Shown here: piece by piece, positions 8,203 to 16,237 of the stretch
Numbering within the stretch: the stretch's first letter is position 1
Layout: every line of letters begins with the position of its first letter
Assembly (NCBI GenBank): GCA_009694435.1
Contig: SHUY01000007.1
Location: forward strand, 1 to 43,548
DNA length: 43,548 bases
Direction of reading: 5' to 3'
Source: Acidimicrobiia bacterium
GTDB taxonomy: Bacteria > Actinomycetota > Acidimicrobiia > IMCC26256 > PALSA-555
Translations under genes and position numbers: made by a program
Notes under the pieces: generated by a model
Told to the model about the DNA's origin: nothing
What the model saw: only the letters and a program-made list of their open reading frames with translations
The model's database searches: none

Positions 8203-8804
8203 TGGAACTTGTATTAGTGCGCCACGCCGAGCCGGTGCGCATAACTGACTCCGCGGGACCGGCGGACCCCGGCCTCACTCCGCTTGGCTACGAGCAATCA
8301 GAACGACTAGCCCAGTGGCTTGAGCACGAAAGTATTGACCAGATCGCAACCAGCCCATTGCTGCGAGCCCGAGAAACCGCGCTACCGCTCGCGAAACGGC
8401 TGGACATTGAACCAGTCGTCGAACCTCGAATTACTGAATACGACGCCCACGCCAAGGAGTACATACCAGTAGAAGAGTTGTTGGCTACCAACCCCGACTG
8501 GAAAAACGAAATGGCTGAAGGCCGCTGGTCGAACGAGGGTGGATTGTCAGCCGAGGACTTCCAGGCCCAAGTTGTGGCGGGGTTCGAACATCTAATCGAA
8601 CAATTTTCCAGCCAGCGGGTGGTAGCGGTCTGCCACGGTGGGGTTATCAATGTCTATCTGGCGCACGTTCTAAAAAATGATAAGAAAATGTGGTTCTATC
8701 CGCACTACACGTCGATCAGCAGAGTGCACGCGGCGAGTTCGGGAGTGCGCAGTATTGGTAGCGTGAACGAGATTGGTCATCTCACAGCTACGCACGATGT
8801 CTAG
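8202..8804 (+). CDS. Histidine phosphatase (phosphoglycerate mutase-like) family protein
   Basis: About 200 residues, branch 1 of the histidine phosphatase superfamily. The catalytic 'ELVLVRHAEP' holds the phosphorylated His. Further signatures are 'IATSPLLRARETALPLA' with the phosphate-binding Arg, and 'VAVCHGGVINVYLAH' with the second His. Such proteins act as small-molecule phosphatases, for example on sugar phosphates or cobalamin and nucleotide intermediates; the substrate is unknown here. The ORF track starts one codon earlier at GTG 8199. The ATG at 8202 forms a TGATG overlap with the HAD stop, so I prefer it. Two phosphatases of different folds in tandem may act on related substrates, which is inference. 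Confidence 0.87.
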   Translation: MELVLVRHAEPVRITDSAGPADPGLTPLGYEQSERLAQWLEHESIDQIATSPLLRARETALPLAKRLDIEPVVEPRITEYDAHAKEYIPVEELLATNPDWKNEMAEGRWSNEGGLSAEDFQAQVVAGFEHLIEQFSSQRVVAVCHGGVINVYLAHVLKNDKKMWFYPHYTSISRVHAASSGVRSIGSVNEIGHLTATHDV

Positions 8805-8818
8805 CACGACTACTGAAA

Positions 8819-9817
8819 TTATTTTTTAGCGCAAGAGATGTCGGCAGAAACTCCCGTGTGATCTGAAGTCCACACCAGAGAGTTCTGGTCGCCATTAGCC
8901 GGAAGTGGGTTGAATAATCCTGTACCTAATTTATTTTGGTTTGTATCACCACTTGGATCAAAGACCACTGCGCACGACGATGACGGCTTGACGAAAATAA
9001 AATCAATTCGCTCTGACTCACGCGCGGTGGGGTCTTTGAGGATGGCTATTGATTTATCGTCGCGCCCGCTGGTGCAACCTACGCCCGAAACAGAATTGCA
9101 TTCAGGATTACCGGCTTCTAGATAAGAGTCAATCCAGCCCTTAGCGATGATGCTGCGGTAACGGTCTGAAGTTGGGGGAACATTGAAATCTCCCATCAGC
9201 ACCCTGAGGTCAGTCTTTTTACCGACCTTCTCGGCTAAATCAACGGCAACATCGGTTTGGCACTGGAAGAGCGAAGTTCCTACGGTGCACGGGGGTTTAC
9301 ATAATTTGCAGCCGCCGCCGGGGGTAGCAGTTTCGGGGTCGCCGTCTTGATGAGTTACGACCAAGACCAAAGGCCCAAGGACAGACTTCAGTACTACTCG
9401 CGAAGCAGTACGGAATCGGCCCGAGAGGCTGGCGACTTTGGTGCTAACTATGGGCAGAGTGGTTAGCACTTGTTCAGAGTCAATCCCGCCGGAGTGAGGA
9501 AAAACTAATTGGTAACTCCCTTTACACAGTTTTTCCCGAGATTTCTTAATTAGTTTATTGAGAGTTGAGTCAATTTCTTGTAACCCGATGACTTCTGGAC
9601 ACCCGGACTGTTCTATCTGGTGAACAAGCAAGTCAACTCGATCGGGTGCTTGGCAGTGGTTGGTATCGGGGGCACAAAATACTCCGTGAAGAAGATTGAG
9701 ATTGACGATACGCACCCCCAAGGGCTTCGACTCGGCGGCACTGGTTCGATGAGAAAACCCCAGAGGAACAGCAATTACGACCACCGCTACTGCGATCAAA
9801 CGGGCGAATCGAGGCAT
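8819..9817 (-). CDS. Exported endonuclease/exonuclease/phosphatase (EEP) family protein
   Basis: A secreted or membrane-anchored member of the DNase I-like/EEP superfamily. From the ATG at 9817 there is an N-terminal hydrophobic segment 'LIAVAVVVIAVPLGF' followed by an Ala-rich cleavage-like region. The catalytic core then reads 'VRIVNLNLLHGVF', 'EVIGLQEID' (metal-binding Glu), 'VVTHQDGDPE', 'RVLMGDFNVPP' (GDFN) and 'WTSDHTGVSADI' (SDH). Many Cys residues in the mature part suggest disulfides outside the cell. Substrates could be DNA, phospholipid head groups or another phosphodiester. The ORF track runs on to 9895, but that would overlap the upstream Bax inhibitor gene by 71 bases. The ATG at 9817 leaves a 7-base gap and gives a better signal sequence. 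Confidence 0.82.
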   Translation of the reverse strand: MPRFARLIAVAVVVIAVPLGFSHRTSAAESKPLGVRIVNLNLLHGVFCAPDTNHCQAPDRVDLLVHQIEQSGCPEVIGLQEIDSTLNKLIKKSREKLCKGSYQLVFPHSGGIDSEQVLTTLPIVSTKVASLSGRFRTASRVVLKSVLGPLVLVVTHQDGDPETATPGGGCKLCKPPCTVGTSLFQCQTDVAVDLAEKVGKKTDLRVLMGDFNVPPTSDRYRSIIAKGWIDSYLEAGNPECNSVSGVGCTSGRDDKSIAILKDPTARESERIDFIFVKPSSSCAVVFDPSGDTNQNKLGTGLFNPLPANGDQNSLVWTSDHTGVSADISCAKK

Positions 9818-9824
9818 TAGCAGA

Positions 9825-10604
9825 TCAACTGCGCAGAAGTGATAACAACCGCAGCACCTCGAAATAGAGCCAAACCAAAGTGACGGTAAGGCCAAAGGCG
9901 CCGTACCACTCCATGTAGGCCGGAGAACCCGCCTGCGACGCTTGCTTAATAAATTCGAAGTCTAGAAAAAGATTAAGGGCTGCCACTACTGCTATCCCCA
10001 AGCTAACGATGATTCCGAGTGGAGATGGCTGATTCCAAAACATGACATCGACGCCGAACAGGCTCATAAGCATTCCGGCGAGATACATGAAGAAAATTCC
10101 AAAAGTGGCACCGATCACCACCATGGTGAATTTTTTAGTGACCTTTACGACTCCAGTCACATAAAGCACGAGAGTGGCAATGAAAACTCCTACGGTCACC
10201 AAAATGGCCTGAAGGACAATCCCGTCCCAGCGAGCCTCGAACATATGAGAAATCGCGCCTAAAAATATTCCTTCTAGTACCGCGTAGACCGGAGCCATGA
10301 AGGGCGCGCCTTTGGGATTAAAAGCGCAGACCATAGCGACAATGAATCCGCCAATCGCAGTCACGATTAACCAGCTCGGCACGGAAACGGTACCGGCACT
10401 CGACACAGTTACTTGCGACCAGCCGAACGCGCCACCGGCTAACAATAAAGCCACCAGTACGAACAATCGGGCGAAGGTTCCGTTGGCGGTCATTACTCGA
10501 TCAGCTCGAGTCGGGGCGGAGCCGCCATTCGCAGCCGCCCATCCCGCTTGATCTTCTTCGTGGATCTTGTCAAAACGCTTGGTGCTTAGTACTGGGTTAG
10601 GCAC
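9825..10604 (-). CDS. Bax inhibitor-1/YccA family integral membrane protein
   Basis: A 259-residue polytopic protein of the BI-1/YccA (TMBIM-like) family, thought to form pH-sensitive calcium leak channels or to modulate membrane proteases. After a soluble N-terminus of about 45 residues there are about seven hydrophobic segments. Family cues are 'EGIFLGAISHMFEARW', 'VGVFIATLVLYVTGVVKV' and the C-terminal 'MEWYGAFGLTVTLVWLYFEVLRLLSLL'. GTG start, with GGAGG four bases upstream. The EEP gene begins 7 bases after its stop, so the two are probably co-transcribed. Physiological role in bacteria is poorly defined. Confidence 0.9.
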   Translation of the reverse strand: MPNPVLSTKRFDKIHEEDQAGWAAANGGSAPTRADRVMTANGTFARLFVLVALLLAGGAFGWSQVTVSSAGTVSVPSWLIVTAIGGFIVAMVCAFNPKGAPFMAPVYAVLEGIFLGAISHMFEARWDGIVLQAILVTVGVFIATLVLYVTGVVKVTKKFTMVVIGATFGIFFMYLAGMLMSLFGVDVMFWNQPSPLGIIVSLGIAVVAALNLFLDFEFIKQASQAGSPAYMEWYGAFGLTVTLVWLYFEVLRLLSLLRS

Positions 10605-10677
10605 TTTTCCTCCGATCGCGACTAGTTCTTGTTGCTATCTCATCCTAGACAAGTGGACGACTGTTTCTAGAGCGGGC

Positions 10678-11670
10678 TTAGGGAAGGGAGAATACGACCG
10701 TGCCCGTTGCGTGGTCGCCCAAATCGTTCGCAGCCCGCACCGCTACTTCGACTGTTCGCTCTCCGGCGCTTGCGCTTTCACTGATGACTCGGCCGGAAAA
10801 ACTGAGTGGGTGGCCGGGAACTGCCGGAGCGCCTAAGCGTATGGCGATACTGTGCACCATTGCTTCGGGGCCGGCCCAGTCGGTGATGTAGCGCGATACG
10901 TAGCCATTGGTGGTGAGGATATTCATAAAAATATTGGGGGCACCTTGCTCAATTGCGAAGTTGCGATCGTGGTGCACGGGCATAAAATCGCGTGAGGCAA
11001 TCGCACCCGCCACCACCACCGTTGGGGTTACCTCAAGCACGAACGGGGGCAACTCTTCTCCGGTTGCCTTAGAGGGCTCTTTGCTGGTCTTCTTCTTGGC
11101 CGGAGATGCAGTTGGCGCAATACTTTGGGGGTCAAATTTGTAAATACGAAATCGCTGGCGGCCAACAGATTTTTTATTCGCGTCGTAATAGGTATTGATC
11201 CAAGTAACGAAATAGCCTTTGCCCACAGCAGTGCTTTTTTGTTCTGATATCGACTCTAACTCGGCCGAGAAATGCAACCGATCTCCGATACGCAAATAAC
11301 GGTCAAATTCAAATTCAGAATTAGTAGCCAAGGTGCCGGTGTAGCCCGCCGCAATTAGTATTCCGATTGGGCTATCGGCCGGAATCTCGGCCGCCGCACC
11401 GCCTCGTTCGGCAATTCCAGCGATAACGGGTCGCCCCATAGTCCAAGTCTGCATCATGGCTGGTGGGGCAACGATTGTTTTAAAACGAGTCTTGGCGGCC
11501 AATTCCTGGTCAAGATAGACCGGATTGTGATCGGCAAAGGCGTCGACCCAGTGTCGGATCATGGGGATATTCACTTCGTCGGGAGAAACCGGCGGAGCGT
11601 CAGCGCTCATTGGCTTTCCTACTCCGGCTGCCACTCGGTCGCGAAGTGGGTCGTGGTTAACACTGGTCAT
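10678..11670 (-). CDS. Two-hotdog MaoC-type dehydratase (FAS1-like DH N-domain plus MaoC C-domain)
   Basis: A 330-residue protein with two hotdog domains joined by a Lys/Ser/Ala-rich linker near residues 180-210. The N-domain has 'WVDAFADHNPVYLDQ', where Tyr replaces the catalytic His of the hydratase motif, as in FAS1-like dehydratase regions. The C-domain has 'AIASRDFMPVHHDRNFA', keeping an Asp-His pair, followed by 'IFMNILTTNGYVSRYITDWAGPEA'. This arrangement resembles a fusion of the ChsH2 N-domain with ChsH1, the enoyl-CoA hydratase of actinobacterial sterol side-chain degradation. I recognise the similarity by eye; a general acyl-CoA hydratase is equally possible. It is divergent from a P450 gene with 108 bases between starts, which fits lipid or sterol-like catabolism. 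Confidence 0.78.
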   Translation of the reverse strand: MTSVNHDPLRDRVAAGVGKPMSADAPPVSPDEVNIPMIRHWVDAFADHNPVYLDQELAAKTRFKTIVAPPAMMQTWTMGRPVIAGIAERGGAAAEIPADSPIGILIAAGYTGTLATNSEFEFDRYLRIGDRLHFSAELESISEQKSTAVGKGYFVTWINTYYDANKKSVGRQRFRIYKFDPQSIAPTASPAKKKTSKEPSKATGEELPPFVLEVTPTVVVAGAIASRDFMPVHHDRNFAIEQGAPNIFMNILTTNGYVSRYITDWAGPEAMVHSIAIRLGAPAVPGHPLSFSGRVISESASAGERTVEVAVRAANDLGDHATGTVVFSLP

Positions 11671-11778
11671 GCGACTACCTCAACTGTTATCAATAATTTT
11701 TAACTAAGGCATCAGCCTAGGGGATTAAATTTTTATCGCCGAGACATTCGCTCCTTACCGTAATGTAGGCTCGCAATC

Positions 11779-12984
11779 GTGGTTCAGGCAGAAGATCTCG
11801 TTTACAACCCTTATTCATTTTCTGTTCATGACGACCCTTACGAGACCTACCGCAAATTACGTGATACCGCTCCGGCTTACTGGAACCCTGATTTGGGTTT
11901 TTGGGCTTTAAGCCGCTTCGAAGATGTTCTTGAAGCATTTCGCAACTTCAACACATTTTCCTCGGCGGGAGGGGTGGCCCTCGAAAATCGCCGGCCTATC
12001 GGACAATCGCTCCCGGGCTTTCAACAAATGATCGAACTTGACCCGCCCGACCACACTGCTTTTCGTAGTCTCGTGTCCCGAGTCTTTACTGGGAGACGAG
12101 TGGCAGAAATGGAAGACGAAATCCGACAAATTGTTGATGGCTACATCGACGCCGTTGCCAAAAAAGGATTCTGCGACTTAGTGGTAGACATCTCGGGCCC
12201 ATTTCCTATGGATGTAATCTGCGCGATTCTCGGGATACCGGAAGCCGATCGCACCGAACTGCGAGTCCATGCCGATCGGATCATGATTCGCGAAGACGGA
12301 TCGATGACTATCCCTAAAGAAGCAGCTGACGGGATGTTCGGTTTGTTGGCTTACTTTATTGAAGATATTGCAAGACGCCGTAGCGGGTCGGATCGGTCTG
12401 GGCTCATAACTGATCTAATCGGTCTAGAAGTTGATGGACGGGCACTGACTGAAGAGGAGTTACTTGGATTTTGCGTCCTCTTTGTGATCGCCGGCCACGA
12501 AACTACGACCAAAATGGTCGCCAACGCAGTGGAATTGCTTTCTCGCCATACCGACCAGCGTGATGCCCTAGTCGCCCAACCCAAGTTAATCCCCGGTGCG
12601 GTTGAAGAGGTGCTGAGATTTCATAATTCGACTCAATATATGCACCGCACTTTGACTCGCGACCTTCGCATCCATGATCAACAGTTGCACGAAGGCGACT
12701 CAGTATTGCTGCTGATCGGAGCAGCCAACCACGACTCTCGCGAGTTTGGACTCAGCGCAGAGGAATTTGATATCAATCGGCGACCTGACCGTAATTTGGC
12801 TTTTGGCTACGGTGCCCACTTTTGTCTTGGTGCCGCCTTGGCCCGCATGGAAGGAAAGATAGCCCTTGAACAAATCCACCTGCGACTTTTGAATTATGAA
12901 ATCGATCACAGCAATAAAGTCCGGTTTCATAGTTCCAACGTGACGGGATGGAACAACTTGCCGATTACGTTCACTGCGAATTAA
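11779..12984 (+). CDS. Cytochrome P450
   Basis: A soluble class-I bacterial P450 of 401 residues. It shows the N-terminal 'YNPYSFSVHDDPYETYRKLRDTAP', the C-helix region 'ELDPPDHTAFRSLVSRVFT' and the I-helix oxygen-activation motif 'FVIAGHETTTKMVANA'. The ExxR segment 'EEVLRFHNSTQYMHR' and heme-binding loop 'FGYGAHFCLGAALARME' with the axial Cys are also present. It needs ferredoxin and a reductase that are not in the window. The start is GTG without a clear Shine-Dalgarno. Substrate unknown. Divergent from the MaoC-type dehydratase and followed by CMD and HIBADH-family genes; co-occurrence suggests a catabolic unit, which is inference. Confidence 0.93.
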   Translation: MVQAEDLVYNPYSFSVHDDPYETYRKLRDTAPAYWNPDLGFWALSRFEDVLEAFRNFNTFSSAGGVALENRRPIGQSLPGFQQMIELDPPDHTAFRSLVSRVFTGRRVAEMEDEIRQIVDGYIDAVAKKGFCDLVVDISGPFPMDVICAILGIPEADRTELRVHADRIMIREDGSMTIPKEAADGMFGLLAYFIEDIARRRSGSDRSGLITDLIGLEVDGRALTEEELLGFCVLFVIAGHETTTKMVANAVELLSRHTDQRDALVAQPKLIPGAVEEVLRFHNSTQYMHRTLTRDLRIHDQQLHEGDSVLLLIGAANHDSREFGLSAEEFDINRRPDRNLAFGYGAHFCLGAALARMEGKIALEQIHLRLLNYEIDHSNKVRFHSSNVTGWNNLPITFTAN

Positions 12985-13018
12985 CGGTACAGTAAAGACC
13001 TGACGACTAGGAGACCAA

Positions 13019-13408
13019 GTGGCCGATCTGAGTCCTGACCCCGAACGCAGAGCGCGCGGACTTGATGTGTACCGCAAGGTATACGGACAAGACGCTCTAG
13101 TTTTCGAATCGGGTGAAGTTGAGTTTTTCGATTCAATGCTGGCTAACTTGTTTGGCGAAGTATGGGGTCGGCCCGGATTATCAATACCGGATCGACGATT
13201 AGTGATTATTGGAGTGCTAGCAGCCCAAAATCGTTTCGAGATATTAGGGGTTCAACTCCTGCGCGCGCTCAAAGACGACGAACTAACTCCGGAACAGGTG
13301 CGAGAGATCATTATTCAATTGATCTCTTACATCGGCTATTCCAGCAGTAGCGACTTATACCGAGTGAGCGAAACTGCTATTGCCACCTATAGGGCTGAGG
13401 CCAAATGA
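13019..13408 (+). CDS. Carboxymuconolactone decarboxylase (CMD) family protein
   Basis: A 129-residue all-helical CMD/AhpD-fold protein. The pattern 'RRARGLDVYRKVYGQD', then 'FGEVWGRPGLSIPDRRLVIIGVLAAQNR' and 'LTPEQVREIIIQLISYIGYSSSSDLYRVSETA' matches gamma-carboxymuconolactone decarboxylase-like proteins. The CxxC of AhpD peroxidases is absent, so a thiol peroxidase role is unlikely. A start at GTG 13019 is supported by AGGAGA six bases upstream. Its stop overlaps the next start by ATGA, so it is probably translated together with the dehydrogenase that follows. Substrate cannot be read. Confidence 0.82.
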   Translation: MADLSPDPERRARGLDVYRKVYGQDALVFESGEVEFFDSMLANLFGEVWGRPGLSIPDRRLVIIGVLAAQNRFEILGVQLLRALKDDELTPEQVREIIIQLISYIGYSSSSDLYRVSETAIATYRAEAK

Positions 13409-14256
13409 ACGCAAAATCCAATGTGGCGGTAATCGGTCTGGGTCATATGGGTGGACCGATGGCGGATCATGTCATCGCGGCCGGATTCGCAGTACGGGTC
13501 TACGACATCAACACCGAAGCGATGGCGAAGCGGGTTAGTGCGGGAGCCACAGCGACCGATTCGCCCGCCGAAGCAGCTCGGGGGGCTCGATTCGTGAGCG
13601 TGGTGGTATTCGACGACACTCAAGCCACCGAAGTCATTGCGGGAAACGAAGGAGTTCTAACCACCCTTGCGTCGGGGGCGGTGGTGAGCATTCACACCAC
13701 CGTCAAATTAGAAACGATCCATCAACTTTCCAAGCGCGCTAACGAACAAGGGGTAACTATTCTTGACGCGGGAATAAGTGGAGGCGAAGCGGGGGCGACT
13801 GCGGGTACTTTGCTCACGATGGTCGGTGGGCCTGATGAAGAAGTAGATCAAGCCCGCCCCGTATTACTGAGTTTCTCTAAAGAAGTAGTGCACGCCGGCC
13901 CGCTTGGGGCGGGCATGGCCCTCAAGTTGGCTCGTAATGCCACTAGTTACATAATGATGGCCGCGGTTCATGAAGCAATGGAGTTAGCGACCCGTTCGGA
14001 GGTTGATTTAGACCTGCTGCGGCACACAATTGCCGAAACTGGAGTTTTTGATCAGGCGCTCGCACCTCTATCGCTCGGGGGACCTGGCGGGCTTGACCGC
14101 GATGCTCCCTTGGAGTTGCGCGCGATACTCGAACACACCAACCGAATGGCGGATAAAGACCTTGGCCAAGCGATTGATCTGGCCGAGCGAACGGGGGCCT
14201 CGGTTCCAGTGATTGAAGCCGTGCGGGCTTGTTTTAATCGCGTCGTTCGTCTCTAA
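13405..14256 (+). CDS. NAD(P)-dependent dehydrogenase, 3-hydroxyisobutyrate dehydrogenase family
   Basis: A 283-residue beta-hydroxyacid dehydrogenase. The Rossmann motif 'VAVIGLGHMGGPMADHVIAAG' with a following Asp (VYDIN) suggests NAD preference. The substrate loop is 'ILDAGISGGEAGATAGTL' (DAPVSGG-like), and the catalytic Lys lies in 'GAGMALKLARNATSYI'. Family substrates include 3-hydroxyisobutyrate, tartronate semialdehyde and 6-phosphogluconate-like acids; the exact one is unknown. It overlaps the CMD gene by ATGA. The 3' end is about 20 bases from the 3' end of the convergent tRNA-Leu. Confidence 0.9.
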   Translation: MNAKSNVAVIGLGHMGGPMADHVIAAGFAVRVYDINTEAMAKRVSAGATATDSPAEAARGARFVSVVVFDDTQATEVIAGNEGVLTTLASGAVVSIHTTVKLETIHQLSKRANEQGVTILDAGISGGEAGATAGTLLTMVGGPDEEVDQARPVLLSFSKEVVHAGPLGAGMALKLARNATSYIMMAAVHEAMELATRSEVDLDLLRHTIAETGVFDQALAPLSLGGPGGLDRDAPLELRAILEHTNRMADKDLGQAIDLAERTGASVPVIEAVRACFNRVVRL

Positions 14257-14275
14257 ACAAAAATTAATTATGCGG

Positions 14276-14361
14276 TGCCCAGGGGGGGACTCGAACCCCC
14301 ACGCCCCATTACAGGGCCGGCGGGTTTAAGCCGCCTGCGTCTGCCGTTCCGCCACCCGGGC
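14276..14361 (-). tRNA. tRNA-Leu (anticodon UAA)
   Basis: Read on the minus strand it starts GCCCGGG and ends CCTGGGC plus discriminator A, a 7-base acceptor stem with one G-T pair. The anticodon stem GGCGG/CCGCC closes the loop CTTAAAC, giving anticodon TAA. A long variable arm (GGCCCTGTAATGGGGCG region) and T-arm GGGGG/CCCCC with TTCGAGT confirm a type-II leucine tRNA. CCA is not encoded. The 86-base length is normal. The upstream CDS on the same strand runs 36 bases into the gene and stops in the anticodon loop. Confidence 0.96.
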
Positions 14362-14739
14362 ATCACCCGAGAGTAGATTATCGCCACCGCGGCTGGGTAA
14401 GCCGCCCGCGGAGTCGAGTAAGGCCCTACGAAAACGCACGGCGGCTTCGCCTTCTAGAGAGTTGACCACCAAAATCCCTTCAACGAGATCGATGAGTACT
14501 TCGGTCGATGATCGACCCAAGATGACAACCGAAATAACCGCCCCGCCTAGATAACGCTTGATCGTGCGAGGGACTCCAGGGATGCGGGGCGGGCAGCGAA
14601 AAGCGGGGACGACTAGGCCCGCGGCCCGGGTGGCAGCTGAGAGTCGGCGAGCGGCACTCGCGAACCAAGCAACAGATGCGGGATCGGGGGCGGGTACGGA
14701 AGTCTCTACAGAAATAGGATTTGTTGCCCCTTTGCTCAT
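14326..14739 (-). CDS. Conserved-looking hypothetical protein ending inside tRNA-Leu
   Basis: From an ATG at 14739 this frame encodes 137 residues. It has an Ala-rich helix 'VAWFASAARRLSAATRAAGL', then 'VVPAFRCPPRIPGVPRTIKR', a beta-rich stretch 'GAVISVVILGRSSTEVLIDLVEGILVVN' and an Arg-rich end. Composition and periodicity look like a real small protein and its position fills an otherwise empty 410-base stretch, but I do not recognise a family. The last twelve codons (ARVAERQTQAA plus stop) are the 5' half of tRNA-Leu, and the stop TAA is the anticodon. The ORF track extends upstream to 14856, which would overlap the divergent MATE gene; the ATG at 14739 avoids that. Confidence 0.62.
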   Translation of the reverse strand: MSKGATNPISVETSVPAPDPASVAWFASAARRLSAATRAAGLVVPAFRCPPRIPGVPRTIKRYLGGAVISVVILGRSSTEVLIDLVEGILVVNSLEGEAAVRFRRALLDSAGGLPSRGGDNLLSGDARVAERQTQAA

Positions 14740-14805
14740 GAGTGAACTATCGCACCTGGGTGTGACAGATTCGTTACTCAGCTCAAGCCATCTAGATTTG
14801 CGGGA

Positions 14806-16155
14806 GTGAACACCCAAAACTGGTTCAAAATCTTTCCCGCCCGCACGAGCCCGCACGATGCCGCCATCCGCAGGCTGGCCTTACCGGCCCTGGGAGCGCT
14901 GGCGGCCGAACCGCTCTACGTGTTGATCGACACCGCCATCGTCGGCCACCTCGGAACTCAAGCCCTCGCGGGGCTCGCAATAGCGGGAATTGTGCTGACC
15001 GGCGCTTACGGGATATTTAACTTTTTGGCTTATTCGACTACCGCTTTAGTGGCCCGCCGGATCGGGTCGGGCGACCGACGAGGAGCGGCGGAGTTGGGGG
15101 TCGATGGGGCGGCGGTCGCCGTAGCGATAGGCGGAACTTTGATGGTCGTCGGTATCGTCGCGGCCGAATTGATCGTAGAGGCAATGGGGGCTTCGAAGTC
15201 AGTTCAGCCTTACGCGCTCGAATATTTGCGCATCAGTTTGTTGGGCGCACCGGCGATGTTGTTCATGCTCGCGGGCTCGGGTTACCAGCGAGGGAGACAA
15301 GACACCCGATCGACGCTGGTAATAGCGGTGGCGGCCAATTTGATAAATCTTGCCCTCGAAATAATTTTCGTCTACGGCTTAGACGGAGGAGTTGGCGGTT
15401 CGGCTTGGGGGACTGTCGTTGCTCAGTGGGTGGCGGCGGGAGCTTTCGCGGTACTGCTGTTTCGCTCGGTGCGCGCGACCGGCGCGCGAGCCCGTCCTCA
15501 ATGGGCCGGAATGCGTCAGACGCTGGTCGTCGGCGGACCACTTATCGTGCGCACCGGAGCGCTGCTAATAGTTTTCGTAGGGACTACTAGCCTCACCGCG
15601 CGTATTTCTGACACCGCGGTCGCGGCTTACCAAATTGCCTTTCAAATTTTCTTGCTTCTCGCCTTAGCCGTTGACGCTATTGCCATAGCCGCTCAGGCTT
15701 TGGTGGGAAATTTTCTCGGCGGAAACGACCCCACCGCCGCACGGGCGGCGGGGCGGCGCATGATCGAGTGGGGCATTTTGGTCGGGTTAGTCATTGCCGT
15801 TGTGCTGGCAATATTTCGCTACGACTTGGCCGATATTTTTACTAACGACCAAACCACAAGCGACTTAGCGGCCCAAATGATTTTGGTTGTCGCCTTATTG
15901 CAGCCGCTAAACGCCATTGTTTTTGTCCTCGACGGGATTTTGATCGGTGCGGGAGACCAGCGGTTTTTGGCGCTGGCCATGATTATTGCCACCATTGGCG
16001 TTTGGACCCCGGCAGTTTTAATAATCACCGAAATCGGGGGCGGCCCATTGGCGCTGTGGGGAGCGGTGGCTTTGTTTATTGGGGCGCGCTCAGTTGGACT
16101 GGGATGGCGCTTTAGAAGCCAGGCGTGGGCTATCGGCGGCGCTAAACGATCTTGA
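14806..16155 (+). CDS. MATE-family (DinF-like) efflux transporter
   Basis: A 449-residue integral membrane protein with about twelve transmembrane segments. It matches the MATE family: 'LALPALGALAAEPLYVLIDTAIVGHLGTQAL' at the first helices and 'FLAYSTTALVARRIGSGDRRGAAELG'. The second half repeats the pattern, with 'DAIAIAAQALVGNFLGGNDPTAARAAGRRM'. MATE proteins export organic cations, drugs or metabolites in exchange for Na+ or H+; the DinF branch is the best visual match. GTG start, 66 bases from the divergent hypothetical gene. A strong hairpin follows the stop and may end its transcript. Confidence 0.92.
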   Translation: MNTQNWFKIFPARTSPHDAAIRRLALPALGALAAEPLYVLIDTAIVGHLGTQALAGLAIAGIVLTGAYGIFNFLAYSTTALVARRIGSGDRRGAAELGVDGAAVAVAIGGTLMVVGIVAAELIVEAMGASKSVQPYALEYLRISLLGAPAMLFMLAGSGYQRGRQDTRSTLVIAVAANLINLALEIIFVYGLDGGVGGSAWGTVVAQWVAAGAFAVLLFRSVRATGARARPQWAGMRQTLVVGGPLIVRTGALLIVFVGTTSLTARISDTAVAAYQIAFQIFLLLALAVDAIAIAAQALVGNFLGGNDPTAARAAGRRMIEWGILVGLVIAVVLAIFRYDLADIFTNDQTTSDLAAQMILVVALLQPLNAIVFVLDGILIGAGDQRFLALAMIIATIGVWTPAVLIITEIGGGPLALWGAVALFIGARSVGLGWRFRSQAWAIGGAKRS

Positions 16156-16177
16156 TTGCTACAGCCCCTAGCCGACC

Positions 16178-16214
16178 GTTGGCCATAATCCCGATACATT
16201 CGGGTCTGGCCAAC
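16178..16214. terminator. Strong two-part hairpin between MATE and enoyl-CoA hydratase genes
   Basis: Perfect outer arms GTTGGCCA and TGGCCAAC (8 bases) enclose a small internal loop and perfect inner arms CCCGA and TCGGG with the 5-base loop TACAT. It starts 22 bases after the MATE stop and ends 23 bases before the hydratase start. There is no uridine run after it, so it would be a tail-less actinobacterial-type terminator, or alternatively an operator for the hydratase gene. Confidence 0.5.
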
Positions 16215-16237
16215 TATTACTTTCGACTAAGCGAGGC

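Noticed and set aside
9818-9895. N-terminal extension of the EEP-family protein
   Set aside because: It lies within the Bax inhibitor-1 gene and spoils the signal sequence that begins at 9817.
14326-14856. Full-length 176-residue version of the hypothetical gene ending in tRNA-Leu
   Set aside because: The extra 39 residues overlap the start of the divergent MATE gene and have no protein-like pattern; the internal ATG at 14739 is preferred.
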